DNA of 32,660 nucleotides, taken from NCBI GenBank assembly GCA_030638685.1, contig DAOWED010000181.1, positions 1 through 32,660 of the forward strand. The letters run 5' to 3'. How positions within the stretch are numbered: position 1 is the stretch's first letter; every line of letters starts with the position of its first letter. This DNA comes from Candidatus Heimdallarchaeota archaeon. GTDB taxonomy: Archaea > Asgardarchaeota > Heimdallarchaeia > Heimdallarchaeales > DAOWED01. Under the pieces are notes generated by a model. It was not told the DNA's origin and made no database searches. It saw nothing but the letters and a program-made list of their open reading frames with translations. Shown here one piece after another: positions 19,602 to 27,417 of this stretch. A program made the position numbers and the translations under genes.

Positions 19602-20204
19602 GTGAATCTGATGTATTATATAGCAACAATAAAAGACACCCTCAGGGTTCCTCCTAAGAGATTTGATGAGGACTTACGAGAAATCTTACTTGAGCTTGCA
19701 CGAGCCGCATTTGAAGAGCAAATTGACCCTGATCTTGGTTTTATTGTCGCCGTTTTAGGCGCAGAAGAAGTTGGTATGGGCAAAATTATCCAAGGTGATG
19801 GTGGTGCTTTTTATGAAGGGACTTTCAAGACTTTATGCTATTTACCCGCAGATGGTGAAATAGTTGAAGGAGAATGCACAGAAACAACCGATTTTGGTTT
19901 ATTTGTAAGAATCTCAACAATTGATGCACTATGTCATGTAAGTCAAATTACTGACGACTTTTTCTCATATTCTGCAAATACTGGCGTTTTACAAGGGAGA
20001 ACAAGCGGAAGAAAACTATCCGTCGGTGATAGAGTTAGAGGTAAAGTTATTGCTGTAGGGATCGGAAATAATAACATCAGAGTAGGGATAACCATGAGAC
20101 AAGCCGGTCTTGGTGCGATCGAATGGATCGACAAATGGAAAGAAGAAAACGAAGCTCGTCGGAAAAAACAAAAAGCTGGCGAAGCAGAAGAAGAGATTAA
20201 ATAA
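19602..20204 (+). CDS. rpo7: DNA-directed RNA polymerase subunit Rpo7 (E')
   Basis: 'MYYIATIKDTLRVPPKRF', S1 domain 'GEIVEGECTETTDFGLFVRISTIDALCHVSQI', 'GDRVRGKVIAVGIGNNNIRVGITMRQAGLGAIEWI'. The start is more likely ATG 19611. Confidence 0.96.
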   Translation: MNLMYYIATIKDTLRVPPKRFDEDLREILLELARAAFEEQIDPDLGFIVAVLGAEEVGMGKIIQGDGGAFYEGTFKTLCYLPADGEIVEGECTETTDFGLFVRISTIDALCHVSQITDDFFSYSANTGVLQGRTSGRKLSVGDRVRGKVIAVGIGNNNIRVGITMRQAGLGAIEWIDKWKEENEARRKKQKAGEAEEEIK

Positions 20205-20251
20205 TATTAATCTATTAAATTATATACTAATAAAATGGAGCACAATCAAAA

Positions 20252-20446
20252 ATGGCAAAAACAAAAGCATGTCGAAATTGTCACTTTGTGGTATTGAACA
20301 ACGTTAGCCAGTGTCCAGCTTGTAAAATGCACGACTTATCTGAAGATTTTAGTGGTTTAATAATAATCCTAGATCCAGAAAACTCAGAAATTGCACAAAA
20401 ACTAAACGTTTCTCGTGCAGGTCAGTATGCATTGAAAGTGCGTTAA
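20252..20446 (+). CDS. spt4: Transcription elongation factor Spt4 (RpoE'')
   Basis: 64 aa; CRNC..CPAC zinc finger, 'FSGLIIILDPENSEIAQKLNVSRAGQYALKV'. Confidence 0.95.
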   Translation: MAKTKACRNCHFVVLNNVSQCPACKMHDLSEDFSGLIIILDPENSEIAQKLNVSRAGQYALKVR

Positions 20447-20450
20447 GGAA

Positions 20451-21044
20451 GTGACGAGACAATTGTCTCAAAAAAAAACAACTTCAAATTTTATTCTATT
20501 AACTCCTAGAGATCTTAAACTAAAGGATTTTTTAATAATAGAGCTAAGGGCAGTTTTTGGAGAATTCATCAAAGGGGATGAAGAAAATCCAAAACTAATT
20601 GAATCTCAGTTGAAAGCTTTTTTTGAAGGAAAAGAGAAAATAATTTCAACAATTGGGGATATGTGCACACAAACGTTTGTTGAAATAGATTTAGTACCTG
20701 ATCTAAGTATAGTAGATGGGTTAACTCGAAGGAAACAAACGAAAAAAGTGGAGGTAAAGGGAGCAGAGAAAAGAAAACTAGCTAATCCTGCAGGTGTAAT
20801 AAATAAGAAAGTGTGGGAGGAAATAAGGAAACATTTCCAAGAGAAAGAAAAAAGAAAACAAATAATCATCGAGGGAGAGGAAGATTTGTTGGCACTAGCA
20901 GTAATAATAGAAGCACCGATGGGGAGTTACGTAGTTTATGGAGTACCCCCCATAAATGAGCAAAAAGAAGCAGGAATAATGATAGTTTATATCGATCAAA
21001 AAATCAAAAAGAAAATAAGTAAAATAATGACTCAAATGGAGTAA
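20451..21044 (+). CDS. GTP-dependent dephospho-CoA kinase (DUF359 family)
   Basis: 'IISTIGDMCTQTFVEIDLVPDLSIVDGLTRRK', 'NPAGVI', 'IEGEEDLLALAVIIEAPMGSYVVYGVP'; GTG start; located after spt4 as in many archaea. Confidence 0.92.
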   Translation: MTRQLSQKKTTSNFILLTPRDLKLKDFLIIELRAVFGEFIKGDEENPKLIESQLKAFFEGKEKIISTIGDMCTQTFVEIDLVPDLSIVDGLTRRKQTKKVEVKGAEKRKLANPAGVINKKVWEEIRKHFQEKEKRKQIIIEGEEDLLALAVIIEAPMGSYVVYGVPPINEQKEAGIMIVYIDQKIKKKISKIMTQME

Positions 21045-21134
21045 TAAGCAAGGAGATAGAAAATGAAGAAGATGTATACTTTTATAAAAACTGAAAAAAA
21101 GAAAAGAACGTGTCAAAAAACTACTAAGAAAGAT

Positions 21135-21143
21135 CATAAATAG
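21135..21143 (+). promoter_or_regulatory. Candidate TATA box for tRNA-Arg
   Basis: CATAAATAG about 25 nt upstream of the tRNA 5' end. Confidence 0.45.
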
Positions 21144-21163
21144 CGTTTTTGACGAGAATCTGA

Positions 21164-21262
21164 GTCCCTCTAGCTCAGCTGGATAGAGCGATGCCCTCCT
21201 AATGGCTTTTAAATCAGTCAGGTGTAAGGCATAGGTCGCGCGTTCAAATCGCGTGAGGGACG
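21164..21262 (+). tRNA. tRNA-Arg(CCU) with a 25-nt intron at 21202-21226 (position 37/38)
   Basis: Acceptor GTCCCTC/GAGGGAC, D-arm GCTC..GAGC, anticodon stem ATGCC/GGCAT, T-arm GCGCG-TTCAAAT-CGCGT. The spliced loop CTCCTAA gives anticodon CCT. Both splice bulges read TA^A. Confidence 0.92.
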
Positions 21263-21281
21263 CCTTGTTTTTTTTTAAAAA
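21263..21281 (+). terminator. T-tract downstream of tRNA-Arg
   Basis: CCTTGTTTTTTTTTAAAAA immediately 3' of the tRNA. Confidence 0.45.
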
Positions 21282-21350
21282 TTGACTCTTCTTCTTCTGA
21301 TTTTTCCCAAACTGCTCTCCCCTTTGATCCCAACGGATCACTTTGTTTTT

Positions 21351-21605
21351 TTATATTACTATAAATTTACTTGATCTCATGTCTAACAGGTATGGTATTC
21401 TCTCTAGCATCCCTGTTTCGACAAGCTGCTTTAGCACATGTCTAATAGTTCTTGGTGTAAGTGTGCAATGCTTGCTTATTTCTTTAGATGTAATTGGCCC
21501 TAGCTCTCTCACAATTTTGTATACTTTTGTTGCTGAGGGGGGCATTTCTGATAAAATTGCTTCATGAGTTTGAATTGGGGGGTTATATCTGTGTTCTACT
21601 GCCAT
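21351..21605 (-). CDS. Small winged-helix (MarR-like) transcriptional regulator
   Basis: 'SATKVYKIVRELGPITSKEISKHCTLTPRTIRHVLKQLVETGMLERIP' is a typical wHTH. Confidence 0.85.
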   Translation of the reverse strand: MAVEHRYNPPIQTHEAILSEMPPSATKVYKIVRELGPITSKEISKHCTLTPRTIRHVLKQLVETGMLERIPYLLDMRSSKFIVI

Positions 21606-21669
21606 ATTTCTCGCCTAAACCATTATTTTTTGCTGATATCTTTCTTTGAAATGATAACTATTTAAGATA

Positions 21670-21695
21670 TTCGCACAACTTTTGCGAAATTCGAA
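21670..21695 (+). promoter_or_regulatory. Tripartite operator-like site 1
   Basis: TTCGCA-CAACTTT-TGCGAA-A-TTCGAA, just upstream of a TATA-like element (minus strand CTTAAATAG at about 21656-21664) of the wHTH gene. Confidence 0.65.
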
Positions 21696-21836
21696 AAAAA
21701 TCCTCTCTCTGACTCTCCTTTTTTTGTCCATAATTGTTTTGTATTATTTGCCTATTTGTGACCTCATAGTTTTATTCTACTCCCTTTTTTTTCTTCCTTT
21801 TTCTAGAATACTTTTTATATGTGTAATTTCGAAATA

Positions 21837-21862
21837 TTCGAACTTCGCATAATTATTGCGAA
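21837..21862 (-). promoter_or_regulatory. Tripartite operator-like site 2
   Basis: Reverse complement reads TTCGCA-ATAATTA-TGCGAA-G-TTCGAA, the same architecture as site 1 in opposite orientation. Confidence 0.65.
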
Positions 21863-21976
21863 ATTAGAAAAACGGGTTTTTTTACGAGGAAAAAAGAAAA
21901 GGGGAATCCAATAAGTAGAAAGGAAGAATCACGAGAAAAAACTGGCGGGATGACACTAAAAAAAGGAGAAGAAAAA

Positions 21977-23530
21977 TTAAAGAAAGGACCGAACAACGGA
22001 TTGTAATTTAGAAACATTGCTGCCTGGGTATTGTTGGGTAATAATGGAAATAATTGTATCAAAGCCAATTTCAGAAATTAATGCTTCAAGTCGAAGTTTC
22101 TTAAGAATGCTTTTTGTAATTGGGCGTTTATTATCCCAAAAAATATAGCTAGTGTAAAATTGATGAGAAAGAGGGTGATCTAACAGTGTTTTTAACACTA
22201 TAGCTTCTTCAAAAGAAGAACACGAAAGAAAGTAGCAAGTATCATCAAAAACAACAGGTTTGTTATGTATAGGTGAAATAAGTCTGAAATTCAACTCCTT
22301 GTAAAAACCAGAGATAGCTATTTTCCATAGAGAAAAAGAGTATGGACCTACACCAAAAATTGAGAATAGTGGTTGATTATTATAGATGGAACTTTTTCGA
22401 TTAGACAAACGGTTTTTATTATTTTGTAAATACTTCCAAGTTAGAGGAGCAGTTTCTTTTATTATTGATGTGTCTTCCCCAATTACTTTTTGAGTAACAA
22501 TTAGCCAACGATCCGTTGATCTGGTACGATCTTTTGCAAGATCGCTTCCTGTAAGCAATGGAAAAAGGAAGTCTTCTTCTAATAATATATTATCCTCAGA
22601 AGAATTAGAATAGTGCTCTCCCTTTTTTACCAGTTTCATGACTTGGGAGCAGTCGTGTTTGATACCGGAACGCCATGTAAATCTAGAAGAACCTGTTAAG
22701 TGAGTTGTTTTATGGTAATTTTCCAAATTAGCAATAAGAACATCATCAATAATGGTGACATTCTGGTGAGGTAATGGAGCATCAAGTGAAGAATATATTT
22801 GAAAAGAAGGACTGCTTGGAGAAGAACTCTTTTTTGAAAATGTACAGAGAAGTAAACAAGATTGCACAGCAGCGTTGAAATGTTTTTTAGAATCAATTTG
22901 ATAGAGGCTAGCTGATGAGATTTGAATATTGTTTGAGTAAGCATATTTCAATACTTTTCGAGCAACAGAGATTTTGCATAGCATTGCTAAATACCCATTA
23001 AGAGAAGCTAACCCTTTCAAGAGTTGAATTAACATCCATTCTGAGATATCAAAATTACTACTTCCTGTCAATGCATCAAATCCTGAAAATTTATGAAGAT
23101 TAGACTTTGTTGGTAAGTTTGCTCCTCCAATAACACCAATTTCAGAATTAGTAACCCACGGTAAATTTCCAAGAATTAAAAGAGGTTCATTTTGGCGAAG
23201 AAGTAGATTTTCCCAGTCAACTTGAAAGAAATCAGCAACATGTATTTCGGTATTTATGCTATCTACCTTGAGAAGACGTTCTTTTGTTTGCTCAACATAA
23301 TTTGAATTTATTTCAAAACCAGCAATAGTAGCTTCTGGAAATGACTCAAGCGCTGCAATAATGAAGTTTCCTGTTCCACAAGTTGGTTCAATTATTGATG
23401 ATGGCTTCAAATTTAGCTTCGTTAATAAGTCGGTTATTTGAGTAGTTAACACCAAAGGTGTTTGAAAATCGCCATATATTTTCTGTTCTTTCTCATCATT
23501 ACTTGTGAGACCACTTTTGCTTCCTTTCAT
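21977..23530 (-). CDS. N6-adenine DNA methyltransferase (TaqI/Eco57I-like), apparently orphan
   Basis: Motif I 'IIEPTCGTGNFIIAAL', motif IV-like 'LILGNLPWVTNSEIG', 'LTGSSNFDISEWMLIQLLKGL', C-terminal target-recognition-like 'FLFPLLTGSDLAKDRTRSTDRWLIVTQK'. Confidence 0.85.
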   Translation of the reverse strand: MKGSKSGLTSNDEKEQKIYGDFQTPLVLTTQITDLLTKLNLKPSSIIEPTCGTGNFIIAALESFPEATIAGFEINSNYVEQTKERLLKVDSINTEIHVADFFQVDWENLLLRQNEPLLILGNLPWVTNSEIGVIGGANLPTKSNLHKFSGFDALTGSSNFDISEWMLIQLLKGLASLNGYLAMLCKISVARKVLKYAYSNNIQISSASLYQIDSKKHFNAAVQSCLLLCTFSKKSSSPSSPSFQIYSSLDAPLPHQNVTIIDDVLIANLENYHKTTHLTGSSRFTWRSGIKHDCSQVMKLVKKGEHYSNSSEDNILLEEDFLFPLLTGSDLAKDRTRSTDRWLIVTQKVIGEDTSIIKETAPLTWKYLQNNKNRLSNRKSSIYNNQPLFSIFGVGPYSFSLWKIAISGFYKELNFRLISPIHNKPVVFDDTCYFLSCSSFEEAIVLKTLLDHPLSHQFYTSYIFWDNKRPITKSILKKLRLEALISEIGFDTIISIITQQYPGSNVSKLQSVVRSFL

Positions 23531-23604
23531 ATCCTTTCATACCAGCACCAAGGAACTATGTATTTGCTTGGAATAAATGTTAGATTTATTTACTTTTTGC
23601 TTAT

Positions 23605-24870
23605 TTATTTTTCTGCTAAGAGATAATTTAAGTTTGGCAAGAGAAACTCTTTTCCATTTGCAAAGTCTGAAAAATGAAAATGTTCGACGATCTCTACACT
23701 TTGGATATTTTCTATTTCATTCACGAAGTCCAAAATATCTGCTCTTTCATTGAAGAACCCAATGATAACAAGAGAATTATTTGGACTAATGCCGATTATT
23801 GTAACTCTGTCATCCTTATTCAATAAACTCATCTGTTTCACTAAATTATCTTCTAATGAAACAAATCCCTGTGTTTGAACAAAAGTTACTCTAATTGTAG
23901 CAATATATTCCAAATTAAGCTGTGACGCATCGATCATAAGACTAAGCCTATTCAATGCTTTTGAAGAAATAAGTTGTTTTTTTCGATAATCAAGAGCTCG
24001 ATCTGATATATTTACTTGGTCACTAAGTTTTGAGAGACTTAATCTCCCATTCATTTGAAGTGCAACCATGAATGATTTGAATATTTTATCAATAGAGATT
24101 TTCTCATTAAAACCTATCTCTGTTCCGTTTGGTAGATAATCTAGATAGTTTTTCAAATTTATCTGTAAATGTTCAATTCCGTAGTTTTCGTTATTGAGAT
24201 CTATAAGAAAGTGTCTGATGTTCTGGATACCTACATAGTTGGTCTGGAAATAACTTTTTAGAGTATCTCCCAAAGATACCAAATCATAACTTTCTTCTTC
24301 TTCTTCTTCAATTATTTCTTCTTCCTCATCAAACTGGAATAAAGCACTGCTATCATGAGGCGTTTTAATGCCAAATCCTGCCCCTTGATCAAAGTCTGAT
24401 TTTGCTCTTTCTTGAATTACTCTCATATTAGCAAATTGTTTCATATATGCCTCTGCAAAGAAAACAATTAGAATGATGCATTGTGTTCCTCCTCTTTTCC
24501 CTCTCTGAGCCTGTTTTACTCTTGTCTTTCCAATAATACCCACACTTGGTAAGTTTCTTAACTGACGAATAATTCTATTTACTGCGCCTGTAGTGTCAGT
24601 TGCAACAAAATATCCCCCAATCTCAAGCTCGTAAATACCTATTCCAGATATGTTCAACGCTCTGATATCGAATAATCCTGTAAATCTCTGAATGAGCGGC
24701 TCGTAATTATTTGAAGCGTCCCCTTTTACCATTTTATTTAATCTGGCTCTTATAGTTGATTCTTTAGATGCTTTTCCTTTGTATGATTCAGCTATTGAAA
24801 CTAATGTTTTTCCTCCGTCTTTGTAAAGCTCTGCAAGGATGTTTAAATCTAGCTCATCAACCGTTCGCAT
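23605..24870 (-). CDS. Two-part winged-helix regulator (Lrp/AsnC-like), 421 aa
   Basis: N-terminal 'MRTVDELDLNILAELYKDGGKTLVSIAESYKG', second HTH 'ALQMNGRLSLSKLSDQVNISDRALDYRKKQLIS', separated by an acidic EEEEEIIEEEEEE-type linker. Confidence 0.6.
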   Translation of the reverse strand: MRTVDELDLNILAELYKDGGKTLVSIAESYKGKASKESTIRARLNKMVKGDASNNYEPLIQRFTGLFDIRALNISGIGIYELEIGGYFVATDTTGAVNRIIRQLRNLPSVGIIGKTRVKQAQRGKRGGTQCIILIVFFAEAYMKQFANMRVIQERAKSDFDQGAGFGIKTPHDSSALFQFDEEEEIIEEEEEESYDLVSLGDTLKSYFQTNYVGIQNIRHFLIDLNNENYGIEHLQINLKNYLDYLPNGTEIGFNEKISIDKIFKSFMVALQMNGRLSLSKLSDQVNISDRALDYRKKQLISSKALNRLSLMIDASQLNLEYIATIRVTFVQTQGFVSLEDNLVKQMSLLNKDDRVTIIGISPNNSLVIIGFFNERADILDFVNEIENIQSVEIVEHFHFSDFANGKEFLLPNLNYLLAEK

Positions 24871-25031
24871 TCATCATTTGTTCCTTCTATTTTTTTCTTG
24901 AATGTTATGTTGAGGACTCATTACTTTTTTCTTCTTTTTTGATATGAATCTCTCTTAGGCGCCTTAAATTTACTATTTTTATCATCGATCTACTTAATAA
25001 TAAAGAACTGATAGCTAAATTAGGCGAAAAA

Positions 25032-25724
25032 TTGATGAGTAAAACATCATGTGCAGTGCGACTGGAAAACGTAACTAAAACGTTTTATCTGAACAATCAA
25101 GAAATCAATGTTCTAAAGGAAGTTAGTTTTTCAATTGAGAAAGGCTCCTTAAACTCGATTATTGGAGCTTCAGGTTCCGGGAAAACTACACTGTTGAACA
25201 TTATTGGAGCCTTAAATATTCCAACATCAGGGGAAGTGTGGCTTGATAATGAAAAGATTTCAGAGATGTCCCCTAAACAATTGGCATGGATAAGAAGTAG
25301 AAAATTAGGATATTGTTTTCAATCATATAATCTAATACCCGTGCTTAATGCCTATGATAATATTGAACTACCATTGTTGATAACTAAAACACCACAAGAG
25401 GAAAGAAAGGAAAGGGTACAAGAGTTACTAGAACTGGTAGGTTTATCTCATAGAGATACGCACAAACCACACGAATTATCTGGTGGAGAACAACAGAGAG
25501 TCACTATAGCACGAGCTTTAGCAAACTCTCCAGAAGTTCTTCTTGCTGATGAACCAACTGGTGATCTTGATGAAAAAACTGGTGAGAGAATAATTTCATT
25601 GTTGTTAGACATTAACAAGTCCATTTCTCAGACATTAATTATGGTAACTCACGATAAGTCAATAGCTGACCTCACAGATAACATTTTTGAGATGCATAAT
25701 GGTAGATTGGTTGATCTCCACTAA
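25032..25724 (+). CDS. ABC transporter ATP-binding protein (LolD/MacB type)
   Basis: Walker A '[12 protein letters not shown]', signature 'LSGGEQQRV', Walker B '[12 protein letters not shown]', H-loop 'MVTHD'. The start may be ATG 25035. Confidence 0.96.
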   Translation: MMSKTSCAVRLENVTKTFYLNNQEINVLKEVSFSIEKGSLNSIIGASGSGKTTLLNIIGALNIPTSGEVWLDNEKISEMSPKQLAWIRSRKLGYCFQSYNLIPVLNAYDNIELPLLITKTPQEERKERVQELLELVGLSHRDTHKPHELSGGEQQRVTIARALANSPEVLLADEPTGDLDEKTGERIISLLLDINKSISQTLIMVTHDKSIADLTDNIFEMHNGRLVDLH

Positions 25725-25845
25725 AATCAATTTTTTGAAGATAAGGCAAAAAACTTAAGAGCTGTTTGATGCGTTGAATATATCAATCGGTTACTTTAAG
25801 TAATATAATAATAGCTTAAAATAGTAAAAGAAGACGTGTTATAAT

Positions 25846-26226
25846 ATGGGATCAGGTGGTACTTTACTCGGTTCATTGATGCTCGGTGCATCTTTATTTA
25901 TTGGTGGCTTCAGTTTGTTTATCTTTACAAATTGGCACATCCCACTACTTTTCGTAGTTCTCGCTGGAATAATTGGAGGCATGTTTTTGGGCTCAATACG
26001 CTCAAGAAAAGCCCGTGTTCGTAAAAGTGTTAAGAATGAATATATTGCCTATTCTGGTCTTTCAATAGCCGTTATTTTCGGATTATCAATCTACTTTTTA
26101 TTATTTGAAAAAGAATCAATGCCAACAAAAGATTTTTCTTATCAAATTGTTACCGCATTAAACCTATTAGGTGCTGTTCTTGGCTATTTAGGAACAACTT
26201 TAGTTATAGCAAATATGGTCGATTAA
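25846..26226 (+). CDS. Small integral membrane protein
   Basis: 126 aa, about four TM segments; 1 bp from the next ORF. Confidence 0.7.
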   Translation: MGSGGTLLGSLMLGASLFIGGFSLFIFTNWHIPLLFVVLAGIIGGMFLGSIRSRKARVRKSVKNEYIAYSGLSIAVIFGLSIYFLLFEKESMPTKDFSYQIVTALNLLGAVLGYLGTTLVIANMVD

Positions 26227-26227
26227 A

Positions 26228-27352
26228 ATGAGTACAACTCTAAATTCTAACTCTTTCTGGTCTTTATATAATTTCATGGAATGGCAAAGGATACTATTAA
26301 CAGCCGTATTTGCTGTTCTTACATTCGCTTTTGGATTTATTGAAGAATTAACATTTGAAATCCCCGTCCCTCCTGATGCACTTTCCTTTGCATTAGCATT
26401 TCTCTTAATCGGGGTCGTACTGACTCAAAATGTAGTCTCTTCAACATTAATAGGATTAAGTTATGCTGTTTCCTATAACACTACCGCAGAAGGTTCACTT
26501 GTAGTAGCTAGCGCTTTAATACCCTTTGGTTTTGTAACAGCAATCGTTACAGTTTATCTTAGCACTGTAAAACTCAAAGCGAAAACACTAAACATCTTTT
26601 TAATGCTCTTAACTATAGTATTCACCATTGTTTTTGCCTATCTGAGCTATGAAGCATATGATCATTCTGGTGAATTAGGAAATACATTATTGGCTAGAGG
26701 CGGTTTAATGAATGATTTACCAATCTATGATCTAGTCGCAATTGTAGGAGTATTAGTAGCTTTATTTTTCCTTTATTTCTTCTTCGTGAAACAATCAACA
26801 ATGATCTCATATGGGGCTGCAAGAAACTTTCAATGGATTGGTTCTTTCATAGTGATAGGAAGTGCAGCAGCTTATTATGTCGCTCTTTACCTTTCAAAAT
26901 ACGCTTATGAACAAGCAAGACTAACTGGAATACTTGGCTCAGCAAATGTGGCTTTCATTAATGATTCATTCTTGGGAGGTGGAAGTGCTGATATAATTGT
27001 AACTACAGGTTATGTTTCTATCTTCCATTTGACAATAATTGTATTTCTAGGCATGACAGTAGGAGCATTATTCTTTATCTATGGAAAAGGTGGTGGAACA
27101 ATGGGTGCATCTTCAATGGGTGAATCAGCTGTAGGAATAGGTCCTTTCTTAGGTATTTTGGCAACTATTGTTTTCTTCACAGATCCAGTTCGTGAATTCT
27201 TATCAAGTGATGCCGAGTTTACATTAACATCTGTTGTACTATTTCCACTTCTAACAACTTTCTGGTTCTATGCAACTGTTAACATTGCAATTGCCATGTT
27301 TTGTTTATGGTTTATTTCAATGATTTTGGGTAAACACTCAGAAATAGATTAA
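26228..27352 (+). CDS. Polytopic integral membrane protein, 374 aa
   Basis: Roughly nine to ten hydrophobic segments; no family recognised; tightly linked to the upstream ORF. Confidence 0.75.
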   Translation: MSTTLNSNSFWSLYNFMEWQRILLTAVFAVLTFAFGFIEELTFEIPVPPDALSFALAFLLIGVVLTQNVVSSTLIGLSYAVSYNTTAEGSLVVASALIPFGFVTAIVTVYLSTVKLKAKTLNIFLMLLTIVFTIVFAYLSYEAYDHSGELGNTLLARGGLMNDLPIYDLVAIVGVLVALFFLYFFFVKQSTMISYGAARNFQWIGSFIVIGSAAAYYVALYLSKYAYEQARLTGILGSANVAFINDSFLGGGSADIIVTTGYVSIFHLTIIVFLGMTVGALFFIYGKGGGTMGASSMGESAVGIGPFLGILATIVFFTDPVREFLSSDAEFTLTSVVLFPLLTTFWFYATVNIAIAMFCLWFISMILGKHSEID

Positions 27353-27417
27353 GAAGCAAATTAACCTGTCTGATTTCTCCTCCTCTATTTTTTTTCAAAT
27401 TTTTAAGTGCTAGTCTA

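Noticed and set aside
20895-21341. 148-aa minus-strand ORF
   Set aside because: Runs antisense across the DUF359 kinase end and the tRNA-Arg gene; composition is not protein-like.
21853-22068. 71-aa minus-strand ORF
   Set aside because: Phe/Pro-rich translation overlapping the methyltransferase 3' end and operator site 2; unlikely to be coding.
24293-24336. (TTC)n-like repeat as a microsatellite or CRISPR-like element
   Set aside because: Explained as codons for the acidic linker in the Lrp-like protein; no spacer structure.
21164-24870. Possible tRNA-adjacent integrated island (methyltransferase plus regulators)
   Set aside because: No integrase, no repeated tRNA 3' end (att site) and no transposase seen, so an island call is not supported.
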